This document shows positions 1 to 8,490 of a stretch of DNA of 52,291 bases, piece after piece. Location: NCBI RefSeq assembly GCF_020662265.1, contig NZ_VEWM01000058.1:1-52291 (forward strand). The letters run 5' to 3'. Below the pieces are notes generated by a model. The model worked only from the letters and a program-made list of their open reading frames with translations. It had not been told where the DNA came from and did not search any database. The translations under genes and the position numbers were made by a program. Each line of letters begins with the position of its first letter. Within the stretch, counting starts at the first letter, position 1. This DNA comes from Psychrobacter sp. I-STPA6b. Its GTDB lineage: Bacteria; Pseudomonadota; Gammaproteobacteria; Pseudomonadales; Moraxellaceae.

Positions 1-1051
1 CGAGCGACCGAGTTACGGGGGTATCTTTGACTTTGCAGGCAAGCAAGAACGCTTGGAAGAAGTCAACCTTGAGCTAGAAAACCCCAATCTCTGGGACGAC
101 CCCGAGCGAGCCACCAAAATTAGCAAAGAAAAAAGCCAACTTGATGGGGTGATTGATACCATCGTTGGACTAGAAACCACGTTAGAAGATGCCAATGCCA
201 TGCTTGAGCTGGCGATTGAGGCAGAGGACGAAAGCCTACTTAAAGACGTACAAAGTGAGCTAGACACCGCTCAAAAGCAGGTGGAAGAGTTAGAATTTAA
301 ACGTATGTTTAGCGGTGAAATGGACGCTAATAACTGCTATTTGGACATTCAATCAGGTTCAGGCGGTACAGAAGCACAAGACTGGGCAGAAATGCTACTG
401 CGTATGTACACCAGATGGTGTGAGGCTCATGGCTTTAAGGTCGATGTGATTGAGGTATCAGCAGGGGGTGTGGCAGGGATTAAATCAGCGACCATTCAAG
501 TCAAAGGTGATTATGCTTTTGGTTGGCTACGCACCGAAACAGGGGTGCATCGTCTGGTACGCAAATCACCATTTGATAGCAATAATGGTCGCCATACTTC
601 GTTTGCCTCAGTGTTTATCTCACCAGAAATTGATGACAATATTGACATTGATATTAATCCTGCTGATTTGCGTATTGATACCTATCGCTCAAGTGGGGCA
701 GGTGGTCAGCATGTCAACACCACCGATTCGGCGGTGCGTATCACCCACGAACCCACAGGCACAGTGGTGGCGTGTCAAAATGAACGTAGCCAGCATGCCA
801 ATAAAGATACAGCAATGAAAATGCTACGTGCCAAGCTGTATGAGTTGGAAATGCAAAAACGCATGGAGAAACAGCAAGCCGTTGAGGATAATAAATCAGA
901 CATTGGTTGGGGTAGTCAAATTCGCTCGTATGTGCTTGATGATTCTCGTATTAAGGACTTACGCACAGGGGTTGAAACCTTTAATACTGGGGCGGTGCTT
1001 GATGGCGACCTTGACCAGTTTATTGAGGCAAGTCTTAAGGCGGGGTTGTAA
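1..1051 (+). CDS. prfB: Peptide chain release factor 2 (5' end outside window; programmed +1 frameshift)
   Basis: RF2 ends translation at UGA and UAA by triggering peptidyl-tRNA hydrolysis on the ribosome. The window opens inside the gene. The first frame reads RATELRGYL and then stops at an in-frame TGA (28-30). The main frame begins at GAC (29-31) and runs to TAA at 1051. The site is CTT TGA C (25-31) preceded by a G-run (17-21), the arrangement of the classical RF2 autoregulatory frameshift: a shortage of RF2 favours the +1 slip. The body carries [22 protein letters not shown] (the GGQ catalytic loop, about 690-716) and [20 protein letters not shown], and ends [11 protein letters not shown] as in other RF2 proteins. 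The TTG at 53 is not a start; it lies inside the post-shift frame. About 20 N-terminal codons lie left of the window. Identification is secure. Confidence 0.97.
   Translation, partial: ERPSYGGIFDFAGKQERLEEVNLELENPNLWDDPERATKISKEKSQLDGVIDTIVGLETTLEDANAMLELAIEAEDESLLKDVQSELDTAQKQVEELEFKRMFSGEMDANNCYLDIQSGSGGTEAQDWAEMLLRMYTRWCEAHGFKVDVIEVSAGGVAGIKSATIQVKGDYAFGWLRTETGVHRLVRKSPFDSNNGRHTSFASVFISPEIDDNIDIDINPADLRIDTYRSSGAGGQHVNTTDSAVRITHEPTGTVVACQNERSQHANKDTAMKMLRAKLYELEMQKRMEKQQAVEDNKSDIGWGSQIRSYVLDDSRIKDLRTGVETFNTGAVLDGDLDQFIEASLKAGL
17..31 (+). promoter_or_regulatory. RF2 programmed +1 frameshift site
   Basis: The signal is a purine-rich internal Shine-Dalgarno-like run (CGGGGGT, 16-22), the slippery codon CTT (25-27), the in-frame stop TGA (28-30) and a following C (31). 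Spacing matches the known E. coli prfB signal. The peptide is open on both sides in adjacent frames, so this is regulation and not a broken gene. Confidence 0.95.
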
Positions 1052-1108
1052 GTCTTTTTGCAAGATATACTATTCATAAGGGATGGCACTAGAAGGGATT
1101 GCTAAACG

Positions 1109-1795
1109 ATGAATGCTATTAAACACGCACAAATTTCTGCTCGCCGTCATGGCGGTGTGGCAGAAGATTATTTAGACATTCATCAGTTTATTGACAGTAC
1201 AAAAAACCTGTGTAGTGACAATCGCCATCGTATTTTTCATACACTCTGGGCAGTCAATGAAATTGTCTTGCCCATTTTTGGTCATCAAATTACCAATAGT
1301 GATGGTGTACAAGTTGATGTCAAAGATATCTGTGAAAAAGACCATCTGTTGGTCGATTTCCGTCATCGTTTTATTCCTACCTTAGCTGACTTTGTGCAAG
1401 CCATGCAGGGTGAAGTTACCCCTGAGCAACAGCAAGCCATTCAGCGATTTCATAGTCAATATGCATTATCACCATCTATTAGTCGTTTGTTGTTATCACC
1501 ATTGGCACTGACAGGACAATTAAAGTCATTGCTGATTACCCATAATAGTTGGTTTTTATTGTCAGTATTACCACGAATACCCAACCTAACAGAGACACAA
1601 ACCACTTCAGCTACAGAAAATATCTTAGCGTCTGCTTTGTTGGATGTTAAGTTCATTGATTTTGAGCTGGCAGGTGAAGTTATCTTTGCTGATATGCGTT
1701 TTGAGCAATGGATGAATCAAGGGGCGGACTATCCCCCATCAGCCCGCTATATTCAAAACATGCACCAGCATAATCTAAAACAAAATCTACAATAA
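1109..1795 (+). CDS. Conserved protein of unknown function (resembles DUF6915 in its N-terminal half)
   Basis: The 228-aa protein has no signal peptide or membrane segment. Residues 1-90 hold a conserved-looking block: HAQISARRHGG, EDYLDIHQFIDSTK, DNRHRIFHT and NSDGVQVDVKDICE-DHLL, with several His and Asp residues. I associate this pattern with a small family of unknown function (DUF6915, from memory). The C-terminal half (about 110-228) is mixed helix and unrecognised. An AGAAGGG ribosome-binding site lies 12 bases before the ATG. The next gene follows 36 bp later in the same direction, so the two are probably co-transcribed. No function is assigned. Confidence 0.75.
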   Translation: MNAIKHAQISARRHGGVAEDYLDIHQFIDSTKNLCSDNRHRIFHTLWAVNEIVLPIFGHQITNSDGVQVDVKDICEKDHLLVDFRHRFIPTLADFVQAMQGEVTPEQQQAIQRFHSQYALSPSISRLLLSPLALTGQLKSLLITHNSWFLLSVLPRIPNLTETQTTSATENILASALLDVKFIDFELAGEVIFADMRFEQWMNQGADYPPSARYIQNMHQHNLKQNLQ

Positions 1796-1831
1796 CAACC
1801 ATAATTTACATTGTATTAAGGGACACAAGAT

Positions 1832-2761
1832 ATGGCATATGCAATCCACAGTCGAGGATTTGAATATAATGATGCATATTACGAGCTAAGTAATGCGGTC
1901 TCATTACACAAAACTTATACCAATAAAATAGAGGCAATGAGTGAGTGGGCAAAGTTAGAACGGGATAATCTTGATTTGGATTTGCTGGTAAGAGAGCCTT
2001 TTGCAGACATGGAAAGTGATAAAAATTTGCAAAACTTACAGGTTTTGTTTGATAAGTTACGAGAACATGGTGTGGTAGTCAGCAAGGCGACCGAAGAAAA
2101 ATTATCCAAAATACAAAGCCAAGAAGTAAATTTTTGGGATTGTTTTATAGATAGTCAAGAATTGCAACTTGATACACTAACTGATGAGCAATTGCTTGAT
2201 GTGTTGTTGGCAGTGGATTGTAATATTTACCGATTGACTGAATTTGACCCCATTCAGGACAAGCGTTATGTACTACAGATTTGTCACCCTGAGCGTTCAT
2301 ACTGCACACAAGGTTATAATTATCTAAAAAACTTCGATGAAGAGTGGAGTGGTATTTGGGACGTGGTACACCCTGATGAATTTTTTGATTCAGACTTTTT
2401 TAAAAATATTGAAGTATTTGAAGGTGACTTTATCGCCACTGTATATCAACAAGCTGATGAGAATAACCCAATTCTACAAAGTCTATTGGTGCAATATGCA
2501 CAACACTTTGCCATTAGACAACTTGCTGTTAAACAACCAAGTGATGGGACTAATGGTGAAACAGAGTTACACTACCTAGGTGGTGATGTGCAGGCATTAA
2601 GGGCGGTTAATGCTGTATTGTCACAACCATTTTTTCATATTCATGAATTAAGCTATGAAGAATTAATGCAATTGCAAGAAGAGCAAAACCAAGAAGAGCA
2701 AAACCAAGAAGAGCAAAACCAAGAAGAGCAAAACCAAGAAGAGCAAAACCAAGATTTCTAA
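1832..2761 (+). CDS. Hypothetical acidic protein with C-terminal EEQNQ repeats
   Basis: A 309-aa cytoplasmic-looking protein that I do not recognise. It is acidic and rich in aromatic residues (for example DEEWSGIWDVVHPDEFFDSDFF, about 169-190). It ends in five exact tandem EEQNQ units (residues 283-307) followed by DF. An AAGGGA ribosome-binding site lies before the ATG. It follows the 1109 gene by 36 bp and is probably its operon partner. The repeat-built tail is likely disordered and variable in length between strains. No transmembrane segment or known catalytic motif is visible. Confidence 0.75.
   Translation: MAYAIHSRGFEYNDAYYELSNAVSLHKTYTNKIEAMSEWAKLERDNLDLDLLVREPFADMESDKNLQNLQVLFDKLREHGVVVSKATEEKLSKIQSQEVNFWDCFIDSQELQLDTLTDEQLLDVLLAVDCNIYRLTEFDPIQDKRYVLQICHPERSYCTQGYNYLKNFDEEWSGIWDVVHPDEFFDSDFFKNIEVFEGDFIATVYQQADENNPILQSLLVQYAQHFAIRQLAVKQPSDGTNGETELHYLGGDVQALRAVNAVLSQPFFHIHELSYEELMQLQEEQNQEEQNQEEQNQEEQNQEEQNQDF
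2678..2752 (+). repeat. Five perfect 15-bp tandem repeats inside the gene
   Basis: The unit GAAGAGCAAAACCAA repeats five times without mismatch and encodes EEQNQ. As 15 is a multiple of three, copy-number change alters only tail length and does not shift the frame. Confidence 0.97.
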
Positions 2762-2858
2762 AATTAGATTCTAAAATCAAAGTTTCCAAAATTAAGCGGA
2801 TTATAAAGGGATAAAATTAATTTAGTTTTTATTTTATCTCTTTTTTTATAAAAAATAC

Positions 2859-2886
2859 TTGACTTTTATTTTTAAGCCTTTATTAT
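2859..2886 (+). promoter_or_regulatory. Sigma-70-type promoter upstream of the 33-codon ORF
   Basis: TTGACT (2859-2864), a 16-bp spacer and TATTAT (2881-2886) match the consensus at five of six positions each. It lies about 50 bp before the start codon at 2937. Confidence 0.65.
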
Positions 2887-2936
2887 ATCCGCACATAACC
2901 TTTCCCATTAACCCACAACTTATAGGAGTAAAAGCA

Positions 2937-3038
2937 ATGTCGTTATTTTCATCTGTGCTAACTAAAGCATTGGTTAATACAAAGCAGACAATCACCCCAG
3001 CAACGCTTAACTCTGTTGTGGGTATAAAATCAGTATAG
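2937..3038 (+). CDS. Putative small protein, 33 codons
   Basis: The ATG at 2937 is preceded by TAGGAG at a good distance (8-9 nt) and by a consensus-like promoter. The predicted peptide begins MSLFSSVLTKALVNTK and ends NSVVGIKSV. It carries four lysines and no acidic residue, so it is cationic and could form an amphipathic helix near its N-terminus. A 7-bp stem (TATAGCT 3034-3040 / AGCTATA 3069-3075) with an inner TAGTA/TACTA pairing overlaps the stop codon. I do not recognise a family. It could be a membrane-active peptide, a leader peptide or a chance ORF; promoter, RBS and stop hairpin together make chance less likely. Confidence 0.5.
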   Translation: MSLFSSVLTKALVNTKQTITPATLNSVVGIKSV

Positions 3039-3245
3039 CTCTATAGTAGTAGGCTTTATTTATTACTAAGCTATATCCTCTGATTTTCTAAAACTGATTG
3101 TTTATAATTGGCTGTTTGGCGTATCTTGTGATGTCCATTTATGGCATATGGCTGTTGTTTAATGGCTATTATGGTATAAGTGCAACAATGGTATGTTGTC
3201 AGTTGTGATGTCTAGTCTTTGTTTTATCCTCTCTTAAGAAATTTA

Positions 3246-3318
3246 AACTTACAAGACAGCTTATAAGACAATAAGGTAAAAAGACCTTATCTTGATAGCT
3301 TATGTTTGTCTTTAAGTT
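3246..3318. other. Long imperfect hairpin, candidate structured RNA
   Basis: Three nested pairings share one axis: AACTTACAAGACA (3246-3258) with TGTCTTTAAGTT (3307-3318), 12 bp with one bulged C; ATAAG (3263-3267) with CTTAT (3299-3303); and ATAAGGT (3271-3277) with ACCTTAT (3284-3290) around a 6-nt loop. No ORF covers it. The strand is unknown because the DNA is nearly symmetric. Confidence 0.4.
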
Positions 3319-3637
3319 ACCTCTTAAACCGCTTTTTTTAGCACATTCCAAAAACTTAAATTTACTTCGCTTTATAGTGAGCTGGTAAATAACAGAATCA
3401 ATAACTAAACAAAACCTTTATTAGGTTAATTTGTTGGTGTTTTATCGTGTTGCTTTTTTATTTTGGCAATTCTTTAATAACGCCATAGGATTTTATTGCC
3501 CAAAATTTTGTACTTAACAAAAAATATGGGACGGAGATAGTTTTGTCTGCTGTTTTTTAAAAATACAGTTTTAATAAAATCCTTTTATAAAAAAGTAATA
3601 AGTCAAATTAACCCAATATAAAAAATGAGAAAAAACG

Positions 3638-4852
3638 ATGAGCATACAACTAACCTTAAATAAAAGTGGCAAACATGGCGTGCCAGTAAAGATTTACACC
3701 AGCGATGTTGAGCAATCTGCCTTGCAACAGCTCCGCAATCTTGCTCAGCTTGAATTTGTGCATTCACATATTGCGGTGATGCCTGACGTTCATGTCGGTA
3801 AAGGGGCAACGGTGGGCAGTGTGATACCGACCAAGTCGGCGATTATCCCCTCGGCGGTGGGCGTAGATATTGGCTGTGGTATGAATGCCTTACGATTGTC
3901 ATTAACCGCCAATGATTTGCCTGACAACCTAAAGCCATTACGCCTTGCCATTGAGCAACAAGTCCCCGTTGGCTTTAACATGCACAAGCAAATTGAGGCA
4001 AAAATATCGACCCTTGACCCATTGGCAAAACGCCTAAAACCCATTACCGATAAGCACAAAGGCTTATTAAAAATGCTCAAAGGCTTTGAGCGTACATGGG
4101 CAAAACAGCTTGGTACATTGGGTGGTGGTAATCACTTTATTGAGCTGTGTTTGGACGAAAACAATGACGTTTGGGTGATGTTACATTCAGGCAGTCGCGG
4201 TATTGGCAACTGTATCGGGCAGTATTTTATTAACCTTGCCAAAAAGGAGCGTCAATCCCGTTTTGGTCATGTGCCAGACCGTGATTTGTCCTATTTTGCT
4301 GAAGGGTCGGACAGCTTTGCCGATTATATCGAGGCGGTGGAATGGGCTCAGGATTATGCCATGCAAAACCGCAAAGAGATGATGCGATTGGTCATCAAAG
4401 CCATGCAATCACCACAAACGGGCTTGCCTCGTTTTCAAATCACCAAAGAGGCGATTAATTGCCATCATAACTACGTCAATGAAGAAGTTCATTTTGGCGA
4501 AACCGTTTATGTGACCCGCAAAGGGGCGATTAGTGCTTATAGCGAGGAGCTTGGCATTATCCCCGGTTCGATGGGAGCAAAATCCTTTATTGTGCGTGGA
4601 CTTGGCAATCCACAATCGTTCTGCTCATGCTCGCATGGGGCAGGTCGCAAAATGAGTCGTGGTAAGGCAGTGCGTCAGTTTAATTTGGACGATTTACGTC
4701 TGCAAACCGAAGGCGTGGAATGTCGTAAAGACAAAGGCGTGATGGACGAAATCCCCAGTGCTTATAAGGATATTGACGAGGTGATGGCAAACCAAAGTGA
4801 TTTGGTAGAAGTGGTGCATACGCTGAAACAAGTGATGTGTATTAAAGGCTAA
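3638..4852 (+). CDS. rtcB: RNA-splicing ligase RtcB (3'-phosphate/5'-OH RNA ligase)
   Basis: RtcB joins RNA 3'-phosphate or 2',3'-cyclic phosphate ends to 5'-OH ends with GTP and Mn2+, in RNA repair. At 404 aa it has the usual bacterial short-form length. Visible motifs are MPDVHVGKGATVGSVIPT (48-65), GVDIGCGM (75-82, metal-binding Asp/Cys), GGGNHFIE (162-169), HSGSRGIGN (183-191) and SCSHGAGR (330-337), whose His333 corresponds to the guanylylated histidine. The ATG at 3638 has only a weak GAG-type ribosome-binding site. No rtcA or rtcR regulator is adjacent. A giant hairpin starts inside the stop codon. Confidence 0.95.
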   Translation: MSIQLTLNKSGKHGVPVKIYTSDVEQSALQQLRNLAQLEFVHSHIAVMPDVHVGKGATVGSVIPTKSAIIPSAVGVDIGCGMNALRLSLTANDLPDNLKPLRLAIEQQVPVGFNMHKQIEAKISTLDPLAKRLKPITDKHKGLLKMLKGFERTWAKQLGTLGGGNHFIELCLDENNDVWVMLHSGSRGIGNCIGQYFINLAKKERQSRFGHVPDRDLSYFAEGSDSFADYIEAVEWAQDYAMQNRKEMMRLVIKAMQSPQTGLPRFQITKEAINCHHNYVNEEVHFGETVYVTRKGAISAYSEELGIIPGSMGAKSFIVRGLGNPQSFCSCSHGAGRKMSRGKAVRQFNLDDLRLQTEGVECRKDKGVMDEIPSAYKDIDEVMANQSDLVEVVHTLKQVMCIKG

Positions 4853-4961
4853 TAGCAAACCTGCAAATCCGCCTACCTGTGTCAGACATGTTCAATGTAC
4901 TAACTTGTACAATTTTCACATGTCTTCCTTGGTAGGCAGATTTTCGCAATTGCTATTTTTT
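4851..4961 (+). terminator. 107-nt inverted repeat ending in a T-run behind rtcB
   Basis: Left arm 4851-4891 and right arm 4918-4957 are near-complementary over about 40 nt. Perfect blocks are AATAGCAA/TTGCTATT, GCCTACC (4871-4877)/GGTAGGC (4931-4937) and AGACATGT (4884-4891)/ACATGTCT (4918-4925), with GTAC/GTAC in the loop. Six T follow (4956-4961). It can act as an intrinsic terminator, but the arms are far longer than needed, so it may be a mobile or repeated palindrome. Confidence 0.7.
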
Positions 4962-5010
4962 ACCATGACCATGATATTTTTAATCAAATAGAAAATAGGA
5001 AAACAAAAAA

Positions 5011-5280
5011 ATGAGCTTAAAAGAGACATTAAAACAAGCCAAACAGTTAGAGCGTTTGGCAGAAATGCAAAAACAGGATAAGCAGGACTCACAATCAAAC
5101 ACAGATGTTCCTGTCAGCCGTTCATTAGGTGCGGTCAAACCTCGCAACTATTTGGCACTCAATCCGCTACTAAGAAAAGGTGGCGTACATGAAAAAGACG
5201 ATGTCAAAATCGTGCGTAAAAAACGTCGTCGTGAGACTAAGCAAAAGTTACGGCAAACAGATTGGCTGTCGGAGCTGTGA
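5011..5280 (+). CDS. Small basic hypothetical protein
   Basis: An 89-aa protein with no membrane segment. The N-terminal 30 residues are charged and helix-prone (SLKETLKQAKQLERLAEMQK). The middle contains SRSLGAVKPRNYLALNPLLRKGGVHEK. The C-terminus is very basic (VRKKRRRETKQKLRQTDW). This composition suggests binding to nucleic acid or ribosomes, but I recognise no family and assign no function. AGGAAAA lies 10 bases before the ATG. It sits alone between the rtcB hairpin and a 9-bp stem-loop ahead of ppnP. Confidence 0.65.
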   Translation: MSLKETLKQAKQLERLAEMQKQDKQDSQSNTDVPVSRSLGAVKPRNYLALNPLLRKGGVHEKDDVKIVRKKRRRETKQKLRQTDWLSEL

Positions 5281-5305
5281 GTTGGTTAAATAGTGATTGA
5301 CAAAG

Positions 5306-5329
5306 GCTTAGTAATTAAGTTTACTAAGC
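5306..5329 (+). terminator. 9-bp stem-loop between the small basic gene and ppnP
   Basis: GCTTAGTAA (5306-5314) pairs perfectly with TTACTAAGC (5321-5329) around TTAAGT. No T-run follows, so it is a weak terminator at best, or a regulatory stem in the ppnP leader. Confidence 0.4.
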
Positions 5330-5383
5330 TGTTACTATTAAACTTATGGTCATATTTATATTAACAGTTAAAAGGAGATAATC

Positions 5384-5668
5384 ATGCCAAAAATTAACCA
5401 GTATTTTGATAACAAAGTAACTTCAATTGGCTTTCAAACCGCTAATAAGCCTGCTACTGTCGGGGTGATGGAAGTGGGTGAATATGAGTTTGGTACTAGC
5501 GAGTTTGAAACCATGACCGTTGTTAGCGGTGCATTAACGGTGAAACTACCTGATAGTGATGACTGGCAAACCTTTTTGGAAGGTGAACAGTTTACCGTTG
5601 AGGCTCAGCAAAAATTTGCGGTCAAAGTGGAGATGGAAACTGCTTATTTATGTACGTATGGTAAGTAA
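5384..5668 (+). CDS. ppnP: Pyrimidine/purine nucleoside phosphorylase
   Basis: PpnP (formerly YaiE/DUF1255) phosphorolyses nucleosides to a base and ribose-1-phosphate. It is a very small cupin-fold enzyme, and 94 aa is its usual length. Recognisable blocks are [53 protein letters not shown] and a C-terminal AYLCTYG. A strong AAAGGAGA ribosome-binding site precedes the ATG. It is monocistronic, followed by a clear terminator. Confidence 0.93.
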   Translation: MPKINQYFDNKVTSIGFQTANKPATVGVMEVGEYEFGTSEFETMTVVSGALTVKLPDSDDWQTFLEGEQFTVEAQQKFAVKVEMETAYLCTYGK

Positions 5669-5705
5669 GCTGGCTAAATAGACATTAGCGAATAATGATA
5701 TCAAG

Positions 5706-5755
5706 CCCCAGTTGTTCTGTTTTAATACTTAAAATAGGGTAACTGGGGATTTTTC
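5706..5755 (+). terminator. Intrinsic terminator of ppnP
   Basis: CCCCAGTT (5706-5713) pairs with AACTGGGG (5741-5748) across a 27-nt loop and is followed by ATTTTT. It lies between convergent genes. Confidence 0.75.
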
Positions 5756-5788
5756 TGCCAGTTATATTCTCATACTAGCTATAGTGTT

Positions 5789-8161
5789 TTATAACTCCAA
5801 ACTGGCAGTAAAATGCCATATTCTAAATAAAGAAATTGCCCAAAATATAAGTAAGAATAATAATAAAATGATAGTAATAATCAGATTAATATTGTTAGGA
5901 ATGATTGTGCCAATAGCAAATATAGTGAAAAATAATGAAAATAAAGCAAACGCAGATATAAAAAACATAACAACTTCAGCATAAAGGGGCAGTTCACTAT
6001 ATATAGACTTACTATTTGCCCATATTTTTAGCCATAATGGGATAGATAAAAATATCCATAGCCAGTGTAAAGGTTGTATTAATATGGTTTCATTTGATTG
6101 GGTGAGTACAGCCAATATATTTAACAGTACCCATACACTAAATAGCACACTAATGTACCAAGCTCCCAGTGCTAAGTGGATGTTTTTTGCTCGGTAAGCC
6201 AGCAATAATACCATAATCAGTCCCAGCCCATTTTGTAATAAAAACAGACTTGCTTCTGCTGATAGGGGCAAGGTGATAGCTAATTTCTGCGGTAATAGGA
6301 TACTCAGTAGGTATGCACTGACAATTAATACAATGGCTATGGGTTTGGATAACATCATACCCAGAGTTGAGAGGGTTGAGTATGATTTTTTAGGTGGTTG
6401 CGGTTGATTGTGGAAAAAGCTGTTGCTATGCATAAATAGCCTAAGCTGTATCTGCCAAAATATAACAGTAAAGCTAAGCAATAAAAAAACACCCATACTA
6501 TCTATAATGATATGTTGCCAAGTCCACAATGGATTAGCATAGATTAAGGATATGGTGATGACAAAAACTGTGGCAATAACTGCCAATACACAAAACACCG
6601 ATGGTCTTAAAAATCCATTAAATAACAGTTGATATAAAAAATTTATCTTTTTGGAACAGTGCCAGTATTGATAAACTTTAGAAGGTTTACTTGAGGTTTT
6701 TTTAGCCTCTGCAATATTATTTATATAGTCTGGGTCAGTTAAGCCATGAGCATTTAACCATTCATAGTGTTGGATATCTTTTTCAACAGTACGTAATTTT
6801 TTAATAAGGATAATGACTTTATAGGGCAGTAGAAGACGGTAAAAAAACTGCCAATGCCACCGCCAAGATTGCCACTTTGAAGGCTTTGCTTGATAGTCTG
6901 TCTGGTATTGATTGCATTGATAGCAAAGTTGTTGAGTATCAGAATGGTCATGATTGCCATCGCTATCGTCATTATCACCATTATTATTGTTTTTAGTATC
7001 AGCTTCTTGATAGTAATAATCAGCAATGATATTAGATTTATCACCATTGTCTGTGTACCACTGCTTATACAGGGACGGATGATGATAGGATAAATAATCT
7101 GCAAAATCATGCAGTGTGTTGATTTTAAACTCAGGGATATAATTTTGTATTAGTTCAGGTAGGTAATGCCATGGAAAACGGTATCTATCTATACCTTGTA
7201 AATGCTTGTGCCAAGAGAAGTGTTGATAAGCTAGAAAAAACTCATTCACCAAGTTTGTGTGGGTATTATAAAAAAAGAAGATAAATAGGGATTGCTCAAA
7301 ATATGCTTGGCTTTGCTCATCATTAAGTAGTTGGTTGTTTTCGATATCCCATTGCAATTGCTCAAAAAAATGTCCTTTTATAATGCTATCCTGCCACTGT
7401 TTTTCGATATAGTTTAAGTCGGCATTTAGGTCATGATGTTGTGATAAGACACTAAAAAAATTTTGTTGATTATTTTGTTGATAAAAATTAATCAGTGATG
7501 ATAGATATTGCCACATATCAAAGCCAGTGTGGATATACTTGGTTTTTTGTTGCCACTGTAATGTATCAACTGTAAAGCAAAAACTGATTGGATAATTGGG
7601 TGCATGAGCCAGATGCCAGTTGAATAGTGTTTCTTCAAATTCTATGGTTTCATCAAGGGCTAGAGTATGTCGCTGTGCGAATTGATGAGACAAGCAGTGG
7701 TATAAGGCTAAGTCAGCATCATCTAAATTTGGGTGCAGTTTGTGACAGCTATCCCATGCTTGTTGCCATGTTTCTAATTTGCTTATACTGCAGACAGGAT
7801 TAGCACTGCTTGTAGTAGGACTGTCCTCAAGGTTAGGCTTATTTTCTATAGTGTGATACGTATCATTTGTATCATTGTCGTAGCTATGGTCATAGCCCTG
7901 TTCATAGTGATGCTTATAGTCTAGGTTTGCATCAACTGTAAATTCAGTATCTGATTTATCTACATATTCTTCATCTTCTGCCAGTAACTCTATATTTGCC
8001 AAGTTTGCCAATGCCGTTTCATAAGCTTCTCGCAACTGGCGAAAACCAGTTGGATTTTTATCAGGTTTATTGTCTTTTAGCTGTTTGGCATAAGCACGTT
8101 TGATAAGGTTTTTATCAGTAGTTGGCTCAATAGCAAGAATTTCCCAACAGTCTTTTTGCAT
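5789..8161 (-). CDS. J-domain-like polytopic membrane protein
   Basis: A 790-aa protein. Residues 1-50 resemble a J domain: CWEILAIEPTTDKNLIKRAYAKQLKDNKPDKNPTGFRQLREAYETAL. The HPD tripeptide that J proteins use to stimulate DnaK is replaced by KPD, which is common in a proteobacterial J-like membrane family but predicts loss of classical co-chaperone activity. The middle (about 100-450) is soluble, rich in Trp, Tyr and His, and includes a CYQC pair. The last 270 residues contain about eight hydrophobic segments (for example PSVFCVLAVIATVFVITISL and NLIITIILLLFLLIFWAI). It is probably an inner-membrane protein with a cytoplasmic N-terminus. Partner and role are unknown. It is convergent with ppnP and stands alone. 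Confidence 0.75.
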   Translation of the reverse strand: MQKDCWEILAIEPTTDKNLIKRAYAKQLKDNKPDKNPTGFRQLREAYETALANLANIELLAEDEEYVDKSDTEFTVDANLDYKHHYEQGYDHSYDNDTNDTYHTIENKPNLEDSPTTSSANPVCSISKLETWQQAWDSCHKLHPNLDDADLALYHCLSHQFAQRHTLALDETIEFEETLFNWHLAHAPNYPISFCFTVDTLQWQQKTKYIHTGFDMWQYLSSLINFYQQNNQQNFFSVLSQHHDLNADLNYIEKQWQDSIIKGHFFEQLQWDIENNQLLNDEQSQAYFEQSLFIFFFYNTHTNLVNEFFLAYQHFSWHKHLQGIDRYRFPWHYLPELIQNYIPEFKINTLHDFADYLSYHHPSLYKQWYTDNGDKSNIIADYYYQEADTKNNNNGDNDDSDGNHDHSDTQQLCYQCNQYQTDYQAKPSKWQSWRWHWQFFYRLLLPYKVIILIKKLRTVEKDIQHYEWLNAHGLTDPDYINNIAEAKKTSSKPSKVYQYWHCSKKINFLYQLLFNGFLRPSVFCVLAVIATVFVITISLIYANPLWTWQHIIIDSMGVFLLLSFTVIFWQIQLRLFMHSNSFFHNQPQPPKKSYSTLSTLGMMLSKPIAIVLIVSAYLLSILLPQKLAITLPLSAEASLFLLQNGLGLIMVLLLAYRAKNIHLALGAWYISVLFSVWVLLNILAVLTQSNETILIQPLHWLWIFLSIPLWLKIWANSKSIYSELPLYAEVVMFFISAFALFSLFFTIFAIGTIIPNNINLIITIILLLFLLIFWAISLFRIWHFTASLEL

Positions 8162-8490
8162 AATGTCTCAGATAACTTTATTGTAATAAATGATAGAAGA
8201 GTAGCAGAGGTTGAGAAAGTTTATCATTTTTTAGGTTTGGTTTTATGATGAGTATTATTTGTTTGTGGCGTTTAGTCTGGGCTTTAAGAGTCATAAGTAT
8301 TTAGGTGACTGGGTAAACACGAATTTAGATAAATACTCTAAATAGGCAAGTAATCAGAAGTAAAATCTTAAAAGAGACGATTAATGATAATCGTAAAAAT
8401 GATACAATATGTATTGAAATAATGGTTATAATGCGCTATTAATAGGTCATAGGATTTTATATTAGTTAACGTAGCTAAAGGACTAGCCTT
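8162..8490. promoter_or_regulatory. Divergent intergenic region with a weak Fur-box-like sequence
   Basis: This 329-bp gap separates the divergent J-like gene and the acyl-CoA synthetase gene. TATAAT near 8435 could be a -10 box, but I see no good -35 for it. TAATGATAATC (8383-8393), with flanks, matches a Fur box at roughly 13 of 19 positions. In AT-rich DNA that is weak evidence. Confidence 0.3.

Larger units (their letters stand above)
2762..3637. other. Long AT-rich intergenic region
   Basis: There are 876 bp between the EEQNQ gene and rtcB. It holds a sigma-70-type promoter (2859-2886), a 33-codon ORF (2937-3038), a hairpin over its stop (3034-3075), a long imperfect hairpin (3246-3318) and a small stem-loop (AACCT 3413-3417 / AGGTT 3423-3427). 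I found no long ORF in it and no clear rtcB promoter. Confidence 0.7.

Noticed and set aside
2678..2752. Short regular repeats that could suggest a CRISPR array
   Set aside because: They are contiguous 15-bp units without spacers, in frame inside a coding region.
6754..7110. Open frames of 60-120 codons lying inside the J-like gene in other frames on both strands
   Set aside because: Low-complexity Ile/Thr/Met/Asn-rich translations typical of shadow frames in AT-rich DNA; the 790-aa frame explains the region.
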